From: Pseudomonas putida NBRC 14164 | GTDB lineage: Bacteria > Pseudomonadota > Gammaproteobacteria > Pseudomonadales > Pseudomonadaceae | Assembly: GCF_000412675.1 (NCBI RefSeq) | Contig: NC_021505.1 | Coordinates: 4,768,501 to 4,832,500, forward strand | Reading direction: 5' to 3' | DNA: 64,000 nucleotides | Part shown: positions 16,066-25,433 of the stretch, one piece after another | Layout of the letters: every line of letters starts with the position of its first letter | Position numbering within the stretch: the stretch's first letter is position 1 | Notes under the pieces: generated by a model | The model's input: the letters and a program-made list of their open reading frames with translations, nothing else | Database searches by the model: none | What the model was told of the DNA's origin: nothing | Made by a program: the position numbers and the translations under genes

Positions 16066-16614
16066 CTACTTGCCAGTCCGCTGGAACCGCGCCACTTCGA
16101 CGAACAGGTCGGAGTTGGCCGGGTCGTCCAGGTACGCCAGCACCCGCGCCGAGGGGCTATCGATCAGCACGCCGTCGCCGTTGTCTTCAGGCACCTCGGT
16201 GCTGCGCCCGGTCAGTTCCTTCTTGTCCACCGCCTGCTGCACCTGCTCGACATCCAGGTTGTAGACCACCAGCTCCTTGCCCTCGACGATGTCGAAACCG
16301 CCGATCAGGAAGTTGCCTCCCAGGCGTTTGGGCACGCCGGCCGACAGGTACCAGCGGTTGCCGTGGCGCGACACGGTGAACACGTATTCCTCGGGGGCCT
16401 TGCCCTTGGCCGTGGCCACCGCCTTGTAGGCACCGCCGCCGCTGCGGCTGATGGTCAGCTTCAACGGCTCGCCCCAGGCGTCCTTGCTGCTCCACTTGCC
16501 GAGCAGCGCCTTGGGCGCCGCCTGGTTGCTGGGCAAGGGCTCATGGAAGGTCACCAGACAACCGCCCAGCAGCAGGAATGACAGAGTCAACAACACCACA
16601 CGCCAGGCTTTCAT
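16066..16614 (-). CDS. Lipoprotein of unknown function
   Basis: This 182-residue protein has a clear lipoprotein signal (lipobox LGGC, Cys19). The mature part looks beta-rich, with WSSKDAWGEPLKLTISRSG and ELVVYNLDVEQVQQAV, and ends in a region about 35 residues long with DDPANSDLFVEVARF. I do not recognise a named family, though the same position near lysS holds a similar lipoprotein in P. aeruginosa as I remember it. The start is firm, with AAGGAG six or seven bases before the ATG. It may be co-transcribed with the TetR gene 29 bp upstream. Confidence 0.8.
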   Translation of the reverse strand: MKAWRVVLLTLSFLLLGGCLVTFHEPLPSNQAAPKALLGKWSSKDAWGEPLKLTISRSGGGAYKAVATAKGKAPEEYVFTVSRHGNRWYLSAGVPKRLGGNFLIGGFDIVEGKELVVYNLDVEQVQQAVDKKELTGRSTEVPEDNGDGVLIDSPSARVLAYLDDPANSDLFVEVARFQRTGK

Positions 16615-16643
16615 CAGGTTCTCCTTGAAAAATCGGTCTCGGC

Positions 16644-17360
16644 TCAGGCCGATGCCAGCACCAGCTGCAGGTATCGGGTAAGCATAGCGAGCATCTGCCC
16701 ATCGGCTTGCGCGTTCGCATCCTTGAGCAGGCCCTGATATTCCATCTGCTCGATAATCGCCGTCAACATCTGGGCGTCCTGTTCTGGTTGTCGCGACCCC
16801 ACCACCTGCAGCAATTGACGGGTGCCGTGCAGCAGGATCTGCTCGTGGGCACGCACCAGCTCAGCCAGGCGTGGGCACAGCAGCGCCTCTTGGCGGAAGG
16901 CCTGTTCGGCCATCAGGAAGTCGCGGCGGTTCAGCAGTTGCCGCTGAACATAGTCGGCAGTCATGCGCGCCACTTCGTCAGCCAGCCGCGCCCGTGCCGC
17001 CGGGCTGCCGTCACCCTGGGCCAGCAACTGGCGCAGTACCACTTCGGTGTTGGCCCACAGCTTGGCCATGTAGGCGGCACTACGCTCGACATACTGGGCG
17101 AAGGTATCGGTGAGCAGGTCCTCGATGTCCTTGAAGTAGTAGGTGGTGGCCGACAGCGGCACAGCGGCCTCGGCGGCCACCGCACGGTGGCGCACACCGC
17201 GCACGCCATCGCGCACGACGATACGCATGGCGGCGTCGAGGATCAGCTGGCGGCGCTGTTCGCTGCCTTGGCGGGCAGTCTTGCGGCCTTGGTATTGCAC
17301 GTTTTCGGCGACGGCGGTAGCGATGCCGGCGGCGCCTTGATCAGGCATGGCGGGTGTCAC
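16644..17360 (-). CDS. TetR-family transcriptional regulator
   Basis: This regulator of 238 residues has an N-terminal TetR helix-turn-helix after an unstructured leader: EQRRQLILDAAMRIVVRDG, then AVPLSATTYYFKDIEDLL. The C-terminal helical ligand domain is unassigned. A GTG at 17360 is chosen because TGAGGT lies seven bases before it. The ATG at 17348 is an alternative that removes four residues. It lies 29 bp upstream of a lipoprotein gene, and a REP pair separates it from lysS. No target is evident. Confidence 0.82.
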   Translation of the reverse strand: MTPAMPDQGAAGIATAVAENVQYQGRKTARQGSEQRRQLILDAAMRIVVRDGVRGVRHRAVAAEAAVPLSATTYYFKDIEDLLTDTFAQYVERSAAYMAKLWANTEVVLRQLLAQGDGSPAARARLADEVARMTADYVQRQLLNRRDFLMAEQAFRQEALLCPRLAELVRAHEQILLHGTRQLLQVVGSRQPEQDAQMLTAIIEQMEYQGLLKDANAQADGQMLAMLTRYLQLVLASA

Positions 17361-17400
17361 AGGGCATACCTCACGGTTCAAGTCATCTGCGGCCTGCACT

Positions 17401-17494
17401 GGCCTCATCGCCGGCAAGCCAGCTCCCACGGGCCCGCACCATAGTCAGGACCTATGCAGCACCTGTGGGAGCTGGCTTGCCAGCGATGGAGCCA
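17401..17494. repeat. REP pair between tetR and lysS
   Basis: Two units of a second REP type (stem GGCAAGCC, ends ATCGCCGG/AGCTCCCAC) face each other. They differ from each other by one stem base. The same allele occurs at 31152-31249. Confidence 0.82.
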
Positions 17495-17520
17495 GTACAG
17501 ACAACATAAAGCTTCAGGCA

Positions 17521-17547
17521 AGAAAAAGCCGCCTCGAAAGGCGGCTT
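17521..17547 (-). terminator. Rho-independent terminator of lysS
   Basis: On the minus strand AAGCCGCC, a 6-base loop and GGCGGCTT are followed by TTTCT, 12 bp past the lysS stop codon. Confidence 0.88.
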
Positions 17548-17558
17548 GTTCAATTCAC

Positions 17559-19061
17559 TCAGGCCTGTGGACGCATGTGCGGGAACAGGATCACGTCGCG
17601 GATCGACGGCGAGTTGGTCAGCAACATGACCAGGCGGTCGATGCCGATGCCTTCACCGGCGGTCGGCGGCATGCCGTACTCCAGCGCACGCACGAAGTCG
17701 GCGTCGTAGTGCATGGCTTCGTCGTCACCAGCGTCCTTCTCGGCCACCTGGGCCAGGAAGCGCTCGGCCTGGTCTTCGGCATCGTTGAGCTCGGAGTAGG
17801 CGTTGGCGATTTCGCGGCCACCGATGAACAGCTCGAAGCGGTCGGTAACGGCCGGGTTGTCGTCGTTGCGACGAGCCAGCGGCGACACTTCGAACGGGTA
17901 CTCGGTGATGAAGTGAGGCTGCTCCAGCTTGTGCTCGACCAGCTCTTCGAAAATCATCACCTGCAGCTTGCCCAGGCCTTCGTGGCCCAGCACCTTGGCA
18001 CCGGCCTTCTTGGCGATGTCGCGGGCGCGGTCAACGTCCTGCAGGTCGGCAGCGGTCAGTTCCGGGTTGTACTTGAGGATCGAGTCGAACACCGACAGGC
18101 GCACGAACGGCTCGCCGAAATGGAACACCTTGTCGCCGTAAGGCACGTCGGTGCTGCCCAGTACCAACTGCGCCAGCTCGCGGAACAGTTCCTCGGTGAG
18201 GTCCATGTTGTCGTTGTAGTCGGCGTAGGCCTGGTAAAACTCGAGCATGGTGAATTCGGGGTTATGACGCGTCGAAACACCTTCGTTACGGAAGTTGCGG
18301 TTGATCTCGAACACTTTCTCAAAGCCGCCCACCACCAGGCGCTTGAGGTACAGCTCCGGCGCGATACGCAGGAACATGGCCATGTCCAGGGCGTTGTGGT
18401 GGGTTTCGAACGGCTTGGCCGCCGCGCCGCCCGGGATGGTTTGCAGCATCGGCGTCTCGACTTCGAGGAAGTCACGCTCGGTGAGGAACTTGCGAATGTG
18501 CGAGATCACCTGCGAACGCACACGGAAGGTGTGGCGGGTTTCTTCGTTGACCATCAGGTCGACGTAACGCTGGCGGTAGCGCTGTTCGGTGTCGGTCAGG
18601 CCGTGGTGCTTGTCGGGCAGCGGGCGCAGCGACTTGGTCAGCAGGCGCACGTTGGTCATTTCGACGTACAGGTCACCCTTGCCGGAACGTGCCAGGGTGC
18701 CTTCGGCGCTGATGATGTCGCCCAGGTCCCAGGTCTTGACTGCGGCCAGGGTTTCTTCCGACAGGGTCTTGCGGTTGACGTAGACCTGGATGCGACCGGT
18801 CATGTCCTGGATAACCATGAACGAGCCACGGTTGAGCATGATACGGCCGGCAACCTTGACCGGAATCGCGGCTGCTTCCAGCTCTTCCTTGGTCTTGTCC
18901 GCGTACTGTTTCTGCAGGTCGTTGCAGTAGCTGTCGCGACGGAAGTCGTTGGGGAAGGCGTTGCCTTTGGCGCGCTCGGCGGCAAGTTTTTCCTTGCGCA
19001 GGGCGATCAGGGCATTTTCTTCCTGTTGCAGGTCTTGCGAGTCGGTCTTGAGGTCGCTCAT
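17559..19061 (-). CDS. lysS: Lysyl-tRNA synthetase, class II
   Basis: LysS charges tRNA-Lys with lysine. The 500-residue protein has an N-terminal OB-fold anticodon-binding domain (about residues 65-160) and a class II catalytic core. Motif 2 is FRNEGVSTRHNPEFTMLEFY and motif 3 is GIGIDRLVMLLTNSPSIRDV near the C-terminus. Length and motifs match the family. It follows prfB by 71 bp on the same strand, a pairing conserved in many gammaproteobacteria, and the two are probably one operon. A hairpin lies in the gap. Confidence 0.97.
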   Translation of the reverse strand: MSDLKTDSQDLQQEENALIALRKEKLAAERAKGNAFPNDFRRDSYCNDLQKQYADKTKEELEAAAIPVKVAGRIMLNRGSFMVIQDMTGRIQVYVNRKTLSEETLAAVKTWDLGDIISAEGTLARSGKGDLYVEMTNVRLLTKSLRPLPDKHHGLTDTEQRYRQRYVDLMVNEETRHTFRVRSQVISHIRKFLTERDFLEVETPMLQTIPGGAAAKPFETHHNALDMAMFLRIAPELYLKRLVVGGFEKVFEINRNFRNEGVSTRHNPEFTMLEFYQAYADYNDNMDLTEELFRELAQLVLGSTDVPYGDKVFHFGEPFVRLSVFDSILKYNPELTAADLQDVDRARDIAKKAGAKVLGHEGLGKLQVMIFEELVEHKLEQPHFITEYPFEVSPLARRNDDNPAVTDRFELFIGGREIANAYSELNDAEDQAERFLAQVAEKDAGDDEAMHYDADFVRALEYGMPPTAGEGIGIDRLVMLLTNSPSIRDVILFPHMRPQA

Positions 19062-19092
19062 GTCGTCACATCTTCCATCAGGGAATTCATTG

Positions 19093-19112
19093 CCCTCGCC
19101 CGCAGGCGAGGG
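19093..19112 (-). repeat. Hairpin in the prfB-lysS gap
   Basis: CCCTCGCC and GGCGAGGG form a perfect 8-bp stem with a 4-base loop. It lies 20 bp after the prfB stop codon with no U-run on the minus strand. It could be a processing or stability element between the two genes. Confidence 0.5.
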
Positions 19113-19132
19113 TCTTTCAGCAGGAGTGAAGC

Positions 19133-20228
19133 TTACAGGCCCTGTTTCAGGCTGGCTTCCAGGTATTCGTCGATATCACCGTCGAGCACCTTGTTGCAGT
19201 CGCTGCGTTCAACGTTGGTACGCAGGTCCTTGATCCGCGACGCGTCGAGCACGTACGAGCGGATCTGGTGACCCCAGCCGATGTCCGACTTGCTGTCTTC
19301 CAGCGCTTGCGAAGCGGCGTTGCGCTTCTGCATTTCCAGCTCGTACAACTTGGCCCGCAGCATTTTCATGGCGGTGTCCTTGTTGGCGTGCTGGGAGCGT
19401 TCGTTCTGGCAAGCCACCACGGTGTTGGTCGGCACGTGGGTGATACGTACCGCGGAGTCGGTGGTGTTCACGTGCTGACCACCGGCGCCCGAGGAGCGGT
19501 AGGTGTCGATACGCAGGTCGGACGGGTTGATGTCGATCTCGACCTTGTCGTCGATCTCGGGCGACACGAATACCGCCGAGAACGAGGTGTGACGACGGGC
19601 GCCGGAGTCGAACGGGCTCTTGCGCACCAGGCGGTGCACGCCGATCTCGGTGCGCAGCCAGCCAAAGGCGTACTCGCCCTTGATGTGCACGGTAGCGCCT
19701 TTGATGCCGGCGACTTCACCTTCGGAAAGCTCGATGATGGTGGCGTCGAAACCGCGCTTGTCGGCCCAGCGCAGGTACATGCGCAACAGAATGTTGGCCC
19801 AGTCCTGGGCTTCGGTGCCGCCGGAACCGGCCTGGATGTCCAGGTAGGCGTTGTTCATGTCCATCTCGCCGCTGAACATGCGGCGGAACTCAAGCTTCGC
19901 CAGGGCTTCTTCCAGGCGCTGCAGCTCGGCGGTCACGTCCTCGACAGCGGCTTCGTCTTTTTCTTCGACGGCCATGTCCAGCAAGTCGCGGCAGTCGTTC
20001 AGGCCACCGGACAGTTCATCCAGGGTTTCGACGATCTGCTTCAGGGCAGCGAGCTCGCGGCCCAGTTCCTGGGCGTATTCGGGCTTGTTCCAGACGTTTG
20101 GGTCTTCCAGCTCGCGATTGACTTCGATCAGGCGGTCATGCTTGTGATCGTAGTCAAAGATACCCCCGAATGGACTGGGAACGCTCGGTGAGGTCCTTGA
20201 TGGTGTTCAGAATCGGTTGGATTTCCAT
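19133..20228 (-). CDS. prfB: Peptide chain release factor 2, with programmed +1 frameshift
   Basis: RF2 releases peptides at UGA and UAA codons. The gene is read in two frames. The first 24 codons (MEIQPILNTIKDL... to RGYL) end at CTT TGA, with TGA at 20156-20154. A +1 shift on CTT gives TTT GAC TAC and continues to 19133, making a 364-residue protein. Upstream of the slip site is GGGGG, the internal Shine-Dalgarno-like stimulator. The body has the catalytic GGQ in RSSGAGGQHVNTTDSAVRI. This is the classic autoregulation: low RF2 slows termination at TGA and favours the shift. lysS follows. Confidence 0.96.
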
Positions 20229-20344
20229 GGGCGCGCGGCTCTCGTACGAATTCGGTGAAAAGCCCGCGAGTATAACCGAGTCCGCGGCACGGCGGCAGAC
20301 CCGCCGGGCGGTCACATTCGCAGAACGTATCACCGCCCTTGCAA

Positions 20345-20383
20345 GAGCGGCCTTGCGCAGTCCATCGCGACACAAGGCCGCTC
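20345..20383. repeat. Inverted repeat between wspR and prfB
   Basis: GAGCGGCCTTG and CAAGGCCGCTC form an 11-bp stem with a 17-base loop containing ATCGCGA. It looks like a decayed REP-related unit. On the minus strand it lies 25 bp past the wspR stop and could act as a weak terminator. Confidence 0.6.
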
Positions 20384-20407
20384 CTAAAAGGGGCCGTGCA
20401 CCGTTTC

Positions 20408-21412
20408 TCAGGCGATGCCGACTTGGTTACGCCCGCTGTTCTTGGCCTGGTACAAGCCTTTGTCCGCCGCCGAAATCAGTTGCCGGCAGTGGCTGCCCAC
20501 GGCCGGGGTATGGGTGGCCAGGCCGATGCTCACGGTCAGGTGCGAGTCGGCCACCGGGGCGCTGTGCGGGATGCCAAGGCCGAAAACGGTCTGACGCAGC
20601 TTTTCAGCCACCAGGCGTGCCCCGCCTGGCGAGGTGTTGGGCAGCACCAGGGCAAACTCCTCGCCGCCATAGCGGGCCGGCAGGTCGGTCGGCCGCGAGC
20701 ATGAGCCACGAATCGCCTCGGCCACCTGGCGCAAGGCCTCGTCGCCGGCCAGGTGGCCGAAGCTGTCGTTGTAGGCCTTGAAATAGTCCACATCGATCAT
20801 CAGCAACGACAACTGCTGCTGTTCACGCATGGCGCGCCGCCATTCCAGCTCCAGGTACTCGTCGAAGTGGCGGCGGTTGGACAGCCCGGTCAGGCCATCG
20901 GAGTTCATCAGCCGCTGCAGCATCAGGTTGGAGTCGAGCAACTGCTGCTGGCTGACGCGCAGGGCGCGGTAAGCCTCGTCGCGTTGCAGCAGGGTAAGGT
21001 AGGAGCGCGAATGGTAGCGAATGCGCGCTACCAGTTCGATGGTGTCCGGCAGCTTGACCAGGTAATCGTTGGCCCCGGCGGCAAACGCCGCGCTTTTGAC
21101 CAGCGGGTCCTCCTTGGTCGACAGTACGATGATCGGGATGTCCTGGGTGGCCGGGTTGTTGCGGTATTCGCGTACCAGGGTCAAGCCGTCCAGGCCAGGC
21201 ATGATCAGGTCCTGGAGGATGACCGTGGGCTTGATGCGCATGGCCTGGACCACCGCCTGGTGCGGGTCGGCACAGAAGTGGAAGTCGATGTTGTCTTCAT
21301 TGGCCAGACCACGCCGCACCGCCTCGCCGATCATGGCCTGGTCGTCGACCAGCAGCACCATCGCAGAGTTTTCGTTGGTGGTGGCAAAACCTTCGATCGG
21401 TAAGTCATTCAT
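20408..21412 (-). CDS. wspR: Diguanylate cyclase response regulator WspR
   Basis: WspR makes cyclic di-GMP when phosphorylated by WspE, promoting biofilm growth on surfaces. The 334-residue protein has a receiver domain with acidic pair VDDQ and phospho-acceptor Asp68 (ILQDLIMPGLDG). A helical linker (about 140-170) leads to a GGDEF domain with SDGLTGLSNRRHFDEYL and the active-site GGEEF (249-253). The inhibitory site RxxD is present as RPTD (240-243), five residues before the active site, so feedback inhibition by c-di-GMP is expected. It is the last gene of the wsp cluster, separated from wspF by 51 bp, the largest gap in the cluster. Confidence 0.96.
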   Translation of the reverse strand: MNDLPIEGFATTNENSAMVLLVDDQAMIGEAVRRGLANEDNIDFHFCADPHQAVVQAMRIKPTVILQDLIMPGLDGLTLVREYRNNPATQDIPIIVLSTKEDPLVKSAAFAAGANDYLVKLPDTIELVARIRYHSRSYLTLLQRDEAYRALRVSQQQLLDSNLMLQRLMNSDGLTGLSNRRHFDEYLELEWRRAMREQQQLSLLMIDVDYFKAYNDSFGHLAGDEALRQVAEAIRGSCSRPTDLPARYGGEEFALVLPNTSPGGARLVAEKLRQTVFGLGIPHSAPVADSHLTVSIGLATHTPAVGSHCRQLISAADKGLYQAKNSGRNQVGIA

Positions 21413-21463
21413 ACCTGTTCACCCGATCACTGCCGTTCTGGCGGCGTGATTCAATACATTTCG

Positions 21464-22477
21464 TCATTTTGCGAAAAAGTCCATCAAGCGCCCGGCGATG
21501 CGTTCCAGCGGGCGAATTTCCACTGCGGCATCGATTGCCGCGGCGGCCTTGGGCATGCCGTACACTGCGCTGCTGGCCTGGTCCTGGGCAATGGTCAGAA
21601 ACCCCTGCTGACGCATCAGCTTCAGGCCCTGGGCGCCGTCGCGCCCCATGCCGGTGAGCAGCACGCCCACCGCATCGCCATTCCAGTAACGTGCCACGCT
21701 CTCGAAGAACACATCGATCGAGGGCCGGTAGATTTCATTGACAGGTTCGGCAGTGTAGGCCAGTTGGCCATTTTGTAGCAGGCGAATATGGTGGTTGGTG
21801 CCGGCCAGCAATACCTGGCCCGGCTGCGGCGGCTCGCCTTCACGGGCCAGACGCACCGGCAGGCCGGCTGCGCTGCTGAGCCACTCCGCCATGCCGGCAG
21901 CAAACACCTGGTCCACATGCTGGACCAGCACGATGGCCGCCGGAAACGCAGCAGGCAAGCCCTTGAGCAGCACTTCGAGGGCTGCCGGGCCACCCGCCGA
22001 CGAACCGATCGCCACCAGCCCGCGACGCTGCGAGGCCTCACGCAGCGGTGTAGCCACCGGCCTTGCCGCTGGCGTGCGCTGCTGGCCGACCAGCCAGCCG
22101 ATATTGAGGATTTTGCGCAGCAGTGGCGCCGCCGCTTCGCGGGCATCGCCAGCGCCCAGTGCCGGGGTGTCGACCACGTCGAGGGCGCCATGGCCCATGG
22201 CTTCGAACACCCGGTGCACGTTCTGCTTGCGGTCGACCGTGACGATGACGATGGCGCAGGGGGTTTCGGCCATGATCCGCCGCGTGGCCTCCACGCCGTC
22301 CATGACCGGCATGATCAGATCCATCAGGATCAGGTCCGGCAGTTGCTCGGCGCAACGCTGCACCGCCTCGGCGCCATTGCTGGCCACCCACACCACCTGG
22401 TGCGCAGGCTCCAGGGCGACCGCCCGACGCAGCGCCTCGACGGCCATAGGCATGTCATTGACGATGGCGATCTTCAT
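21464..22477 (-). CDS. wspF: CheB-type methylesterase response regulator WspF
   Basis: WspF demethylates the receptor WspA and so turns the pathway down; its loss in other pseudomonads locks WspR on and gives wrinkly colonies. The 337-residue protein has a receiver domain (Asp53 in MDLIMPVMDG) and a CheB catalytic domain. The catalytic triad can be read as Ser160 (AIGSSAGGP), His187 (VQHVDQ) and Asp280 (GMGRDGAQG). The start overlaps the wspE stop by four bases. The gene appears intact, with no wspF-type inactivating frameshift. Confidence 0.96.
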   Translation of the reverse strand: MKIAIVNDMPMAVEALRRAVALEPAHQVVWVASNGAEAVQRCAEQLPDLILMDLIMPVMDGVEATRRIMAETPCAIVIVTVDRKQNVHRVFEAMGHGALDVVDTPALGAGDAREAAAPLLRKILNIGWLVGQQRTPAARPVATPLREASQRRGLVAIGSSAGGPAALEVLLKGLPAAFPAAIVLVQHVDQVFAAGMAEWLSSAAGLPVRLAREGEPPQPGQVLLAGTNHHIRLLQNGQLAYTAEPVNEIYRPSIDVFFESVARYWNGDAVGVLLTGMGRDGAQGLKLMRQQGFLTIAQDQASSAVYGMPKAAAAIDAAVEIRPLERIAGRLMDFFAK

Positions 22478-24771
22478 CCCTGAGCACCTCCGATCAGCTC
22501 CACCACAGCATCCAGCAACGCATCGTCGTGGAAACTGGCCTTTGCCAAATAGTAGTCGGCGCCTGCATCCAGGCCACGCCGTCGGTCTTCCTCACGGTCC
22601 TTGTAGGACACCACCATCACCGGCAGCGACTGCAGGCGCTGATCGCGGCGTACCAGGGTCACCAGCTCGATGCCGTCCATTCGCGGCATATCGATGTCAG
22701 TGATCAGCAGGTCGAAGTCCTCGCTGCGCAGGGCGTTCCAGCCGTCCATGCCATCTACCGCCACCGCCACATCGTAGCCACGGTTGCCCAGCAGCTTGCG
22801 TTGCAGCTCGCGCACGGTCAGCGAATCGTCGACCACCAGGATGCGCTTGCGCACCACACCACGGGCGCCGCTGCTCCCGCGTTCGACGCGCTCCAGGCTG
22901 CCGGTACTGAGCAGTTTCTCCACCGAACGCAGCAGGTCTTCGACATCGACGATCAACACCACCGAGCCGTCATCGAGCAAGGCGCCGGAAGAAATGTCCT
23001 GCACCTTGCCCAGCCGTGGGTCGAGCGGCATCACCACCAGTACCCGCTCACCTATCAGCCGCTCCACGGCCACGCCGTACAGTTGCTCGCGCTCACGGAT
23101 CACCACCACCCGCAGGCTGCCGTCTTGCGCCTGGCCGGCAGGCCGGTTCAACAACTGGCTGGCCGCCACCAGGCCGATAAGCCGGCCTTCGTGCCAGAAA
23201 TGCTGACGCCCTTCGATCTGCACGATCTGCTCGGTGGTCACTTCCAGCGTGCGTTCGATGTGGGCAAGCGGGAAGGCATAGGCCTCGCCACCCACCTCGA
23301 TCACCAGGCTGCGCACCACCGACAGGGTCAATGGCACCTGCAGATGGAAGCGACAGCCCTGACCCGCCACCTGGGTCAGCTCGATGGAGCCGCGTAGCTC
23401 GCGGATCATGTGTTGCACCGCATCCAGCCCCACGCCGCGCCCAGATACCTCGGTGACCTTGTCGCGCAGGCTAAAGCCGGGCAGGAAAAGGAACGTCAGC
23501 AGTTCTGCATCACTCATCCGCGCCACCGTGTCGGCAGGCGACAGGGCGCGCTCGACGATGCTGCTGCGCAAGCGCTCCAGGTCGATGCCGGCACCATCGT
23601 CGATCAGTTCCAGGCTGAGCATGCCGGCCTGGTGCGAGGCGCGCAGGCGAATCACGCCTTCCTCTGGCTTGCCCGCCAGCAGGCGACGCTCCGGCAGCTC
23701 GATGCCGTGGTCAACCGCGTTGCGCAGCAGGTGGGTCAACGGTGCTTCAAGCTTTTCCAGCACATCGCGGTCGACCTGGGTCTTTTCCCCCTCTACCGCC
23801 AGCTGTACCGGTTTGCCGAGCGAGCGGCCAAGGTCTCGGACCATACGGCTCTGGCCGGTCAGCACATCGGCGAACGGCCGCATTCGGCAGGCCAGCGCGG
23901 TGTCGTACAACAACTGTGCACGCTGGCTGGCCTGCCAGCCGAATTCGTCCAGATCGGCGGCCTGCTGCTGCAGGATCTGCTGGGTTTCGGCCAGCAGACG
24001 CTGGGTTTGTGCCAGGGCTTCGAGCACCTCGCTGCCCTGGCCACTGTCCTCCAACTGCATGCGCAGGCCATCAAGCGCCTGCATACCCTGGCCATGCATG
24101 CGCTTGAGCCGCTGCAAGGTGGCCAGGTAAGGTTTGAGCCGCTGGGTTTCCACCAGCGACTTGCTGGACAGGTCGAGCAGGCTGTTGAGGCGGTCGGCGG
24201 TGACCCGCAGCACCCGCTCGGCACCTTCGCCGCCGCGTTTGCCGGCCTTGCGGCGCGGGGCAGGTTCGGGGTCGGACTCCAAAGCATCAAGTGGCAACGC
24301 CACAGGCTCGGCTGGCAAGGTTGCCAGCGGCAAGTCTGGCAGCACGGGCACTGGCGGCGGCACGGCAGGCATGGCCACAGCCCCTGGGTCGAGCAGGCTG
24401 GCCATTTGCGCCAGGAAGACGGGCAGGGTCGCCTGCGCCCCGACGTCGCCCGGTGTGGCGATACGCATCAGCAGGTCGGTGCCTTGCAACAGCGCGTCGA
24501 TGTGCTCGGCACTCAGGCGCAAGCGGCCCTCCTGTGCCGCCACCAGGCAGTCTTCCATGACGTGGGCGACGCTGACGCCGGCATCCACCCCAACGATGCG
24601 CGCCGCGCCCTTCAGCGAGTGGGCGGCGCGCATGCAAGCCTCAAGCTGGTCAGCCTGGGTAGGGTTGCGTTCCAGCGCCATCAGGCCGGCGCTGAGGACC
24701 TGGGTCTGCGCCTCTGCCTCCAGGCTGAACAGTTCGAGCAACGATGCGTCGCGCATTTGCTCTGGGGTCAT
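22474..24771 (-). CDS. wspE: CheA-type hybrid histidine kinase WspE
   Basis: WspE autophosphorylates and passes phosphate to WspR and WspF. The 765-residue protein has an N-terminal HPt domain (His51 in AHSLKGAARIVG). A linker rich in Pro, Ala and Val follows. Then come a kinase core with N box (LLRNAVDHGIELPERR), G boxes (DDGAGIDL and SGRGVGLDAV), a CheW-like domain, and a C-terminal receiver (about 644-765, Asp692 in LITDIDMP). The start MTPEQMRDAS at 24771 overlaps the wspD stop by four bases, which rules out the longer frame to 24840. It is translationally coupled with wspF too. Confidence 0.96.
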   Translation of the reverse strand: MTPEQMRDASLLELFSLEAEAQTQVLSAGLMALERNPTQADQLEACMRAAHSLKGAARIVGVDAGVSVAHVMEDCLVAAQEGRLRLSAEHIDALLQGTDLLMRIATPGDVGAQATLPVFLAQMASLLDPGAVAMPAVPPPVPVLPDLPLATLPAEPVALPLDALESDPEPAPRRKAGKRGGEGAERVLRVTADRLNSLLDLSSKSLVETQRLKPYLATLQRLKRMHGQGMQALDGLRMQLEDSGQGSEVLEALAQTQRLLAETQQILQQQAADLDEFGWQASQRAQLLYDTALACRMRPFADVLTGQSRMVRDLGRSLGKPVQLAVEGEKTQVDRDVLEKLEAPLTHLLRNAVDHGIELPERRLLAGKPEEGVIRLRASHQAGMLSLELIDDGAGIDLERLRSSIVERALSPADTVARMSDAELLTFLFLPGFSLRDKVTEVSGRGVGLDAVQHMIRELRGSIELTQVAGQGCRFHLQVPLTLSVVRSLVIEVGGEAYAFPLAHIERTLEVTTEQIVQIEGRQHFWHEGRLIGLVAASQLLNRPAGQAQDGSLRVVVIREREQLYGVAVERLIGERVLVVMPLDPRLGKVQDISSGALLDDGSVVLIVDVEDLLRSVEKLLSTGSLERVERGSSGARGVVRKRILVVDDSLTVRELQRKLLGNRGYDVAVAVDGMDGWNALRSEDFDLLITDIDMPRMDGIELVTLVRRDQRLQSLPVMVVSYKDREEDRRRGLDAGADYYLAKASFHDDALLDAVVELIGGAQG

Positions 24772-25433
24772 GACAGGCTCCGCTGCACGGCAGACAGTAA
24801 GTGTTGATCGTCCAGCACCCGCACGCTGCGGCCGCGCCACTGCAGGACTGCGGCGGTAAAGCGCGTGGCGTCCTGGCCGCTGCCCAGCAGCAGTGGGTCT
24901 AGCCGGTGAATACCGTCGATTTCCTCAACGGCCATCACTACCGGCCCTCCCTCGGCCGCCAGAATCAGCATGCGTGGCATGGCCCGACCGCTGCGTTGCT
25001 CGGCGGTGTCGGCCTGCACACCCAGCAAGTCAGCCAGTGACAGGCACGGCACCAACGCACCGCGCACATTGGCAACCCCCTGCAGCAGCCGCGAGCGCTG
25101 ATGCGGCAGCGAATGCACGGCCTGCATCGGGGCGATCTCGGCCAGGCTGGCGGTGGCCAGCGCCAGCCACTCTTCGCCCAGGCGGAACAGCAGCATGGAG
25201 CGGCCGGTGTTTTCCTCCACTGGCTGCGCCGGGGCAGCCTGGTGGTCCTGCATCAGCGCGTAGCGGTCAAGCAGCCGGGTGGCCGAAGCCGCATACACGT
25301 CGCAGTTTCGGCAGTGGACATGCCGCTCCAGCAGCGGGCACTGCTTGTCGCCGTGCACGCCAATGCGGTTCCAGCAGTCGTCGATGTGCGCGTCATCTTC
25401 GGCCAGCAGCTGCATCGCCATTTCACCCTTCAT
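24768..25433 (-). CDS. wspD: CheW-like coupling protein WspD
   Basis: WspD is one of two CheW-like proteins that link WspA to WspE. The 221-residue protein has an unusual N-terminal extension of about 75 residues with a cysteine cluster (QCPLLERHVHCRNCDVYAAS, positions about 32-51) before the CheW domain (MLLFRLGEEWLALATASLAEI, then GVANVRGALVPCLSLADLLG). The C-x7-C-x2-C pattern could bind metal; that is an inference. Both ends overlap neighbours by four bases (ATGA). Confidence 0.92.
   Translation of the reverse strand: MKGEMAMQLLAEDDAHIDDCWNRIGVHGDKQCPLLERHVHCRNCDVYAASATRLLDRYALMQDHQAAPAQPVEENTGRSMLLFRLGEEWLALATASLAEIAPMQAVHSLPHQRSRLLQGVANVRGALVPCLSLADLLGVQADTAEQRSGRAMPRMLILAAEGGPVVMAVEEIDGIHRLDPLLLGSGQDATRFTAAVLQWRGRSVRVLDDQHLLSAVQRSLS

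Noticed and set aside
17454..19271. A 605-codon open frame on the plus strand
   Set aside because: It is antisense to lysS and part of prfB. The lysS motifs are unmistakable, and the antisense translation has no recognisable domain.
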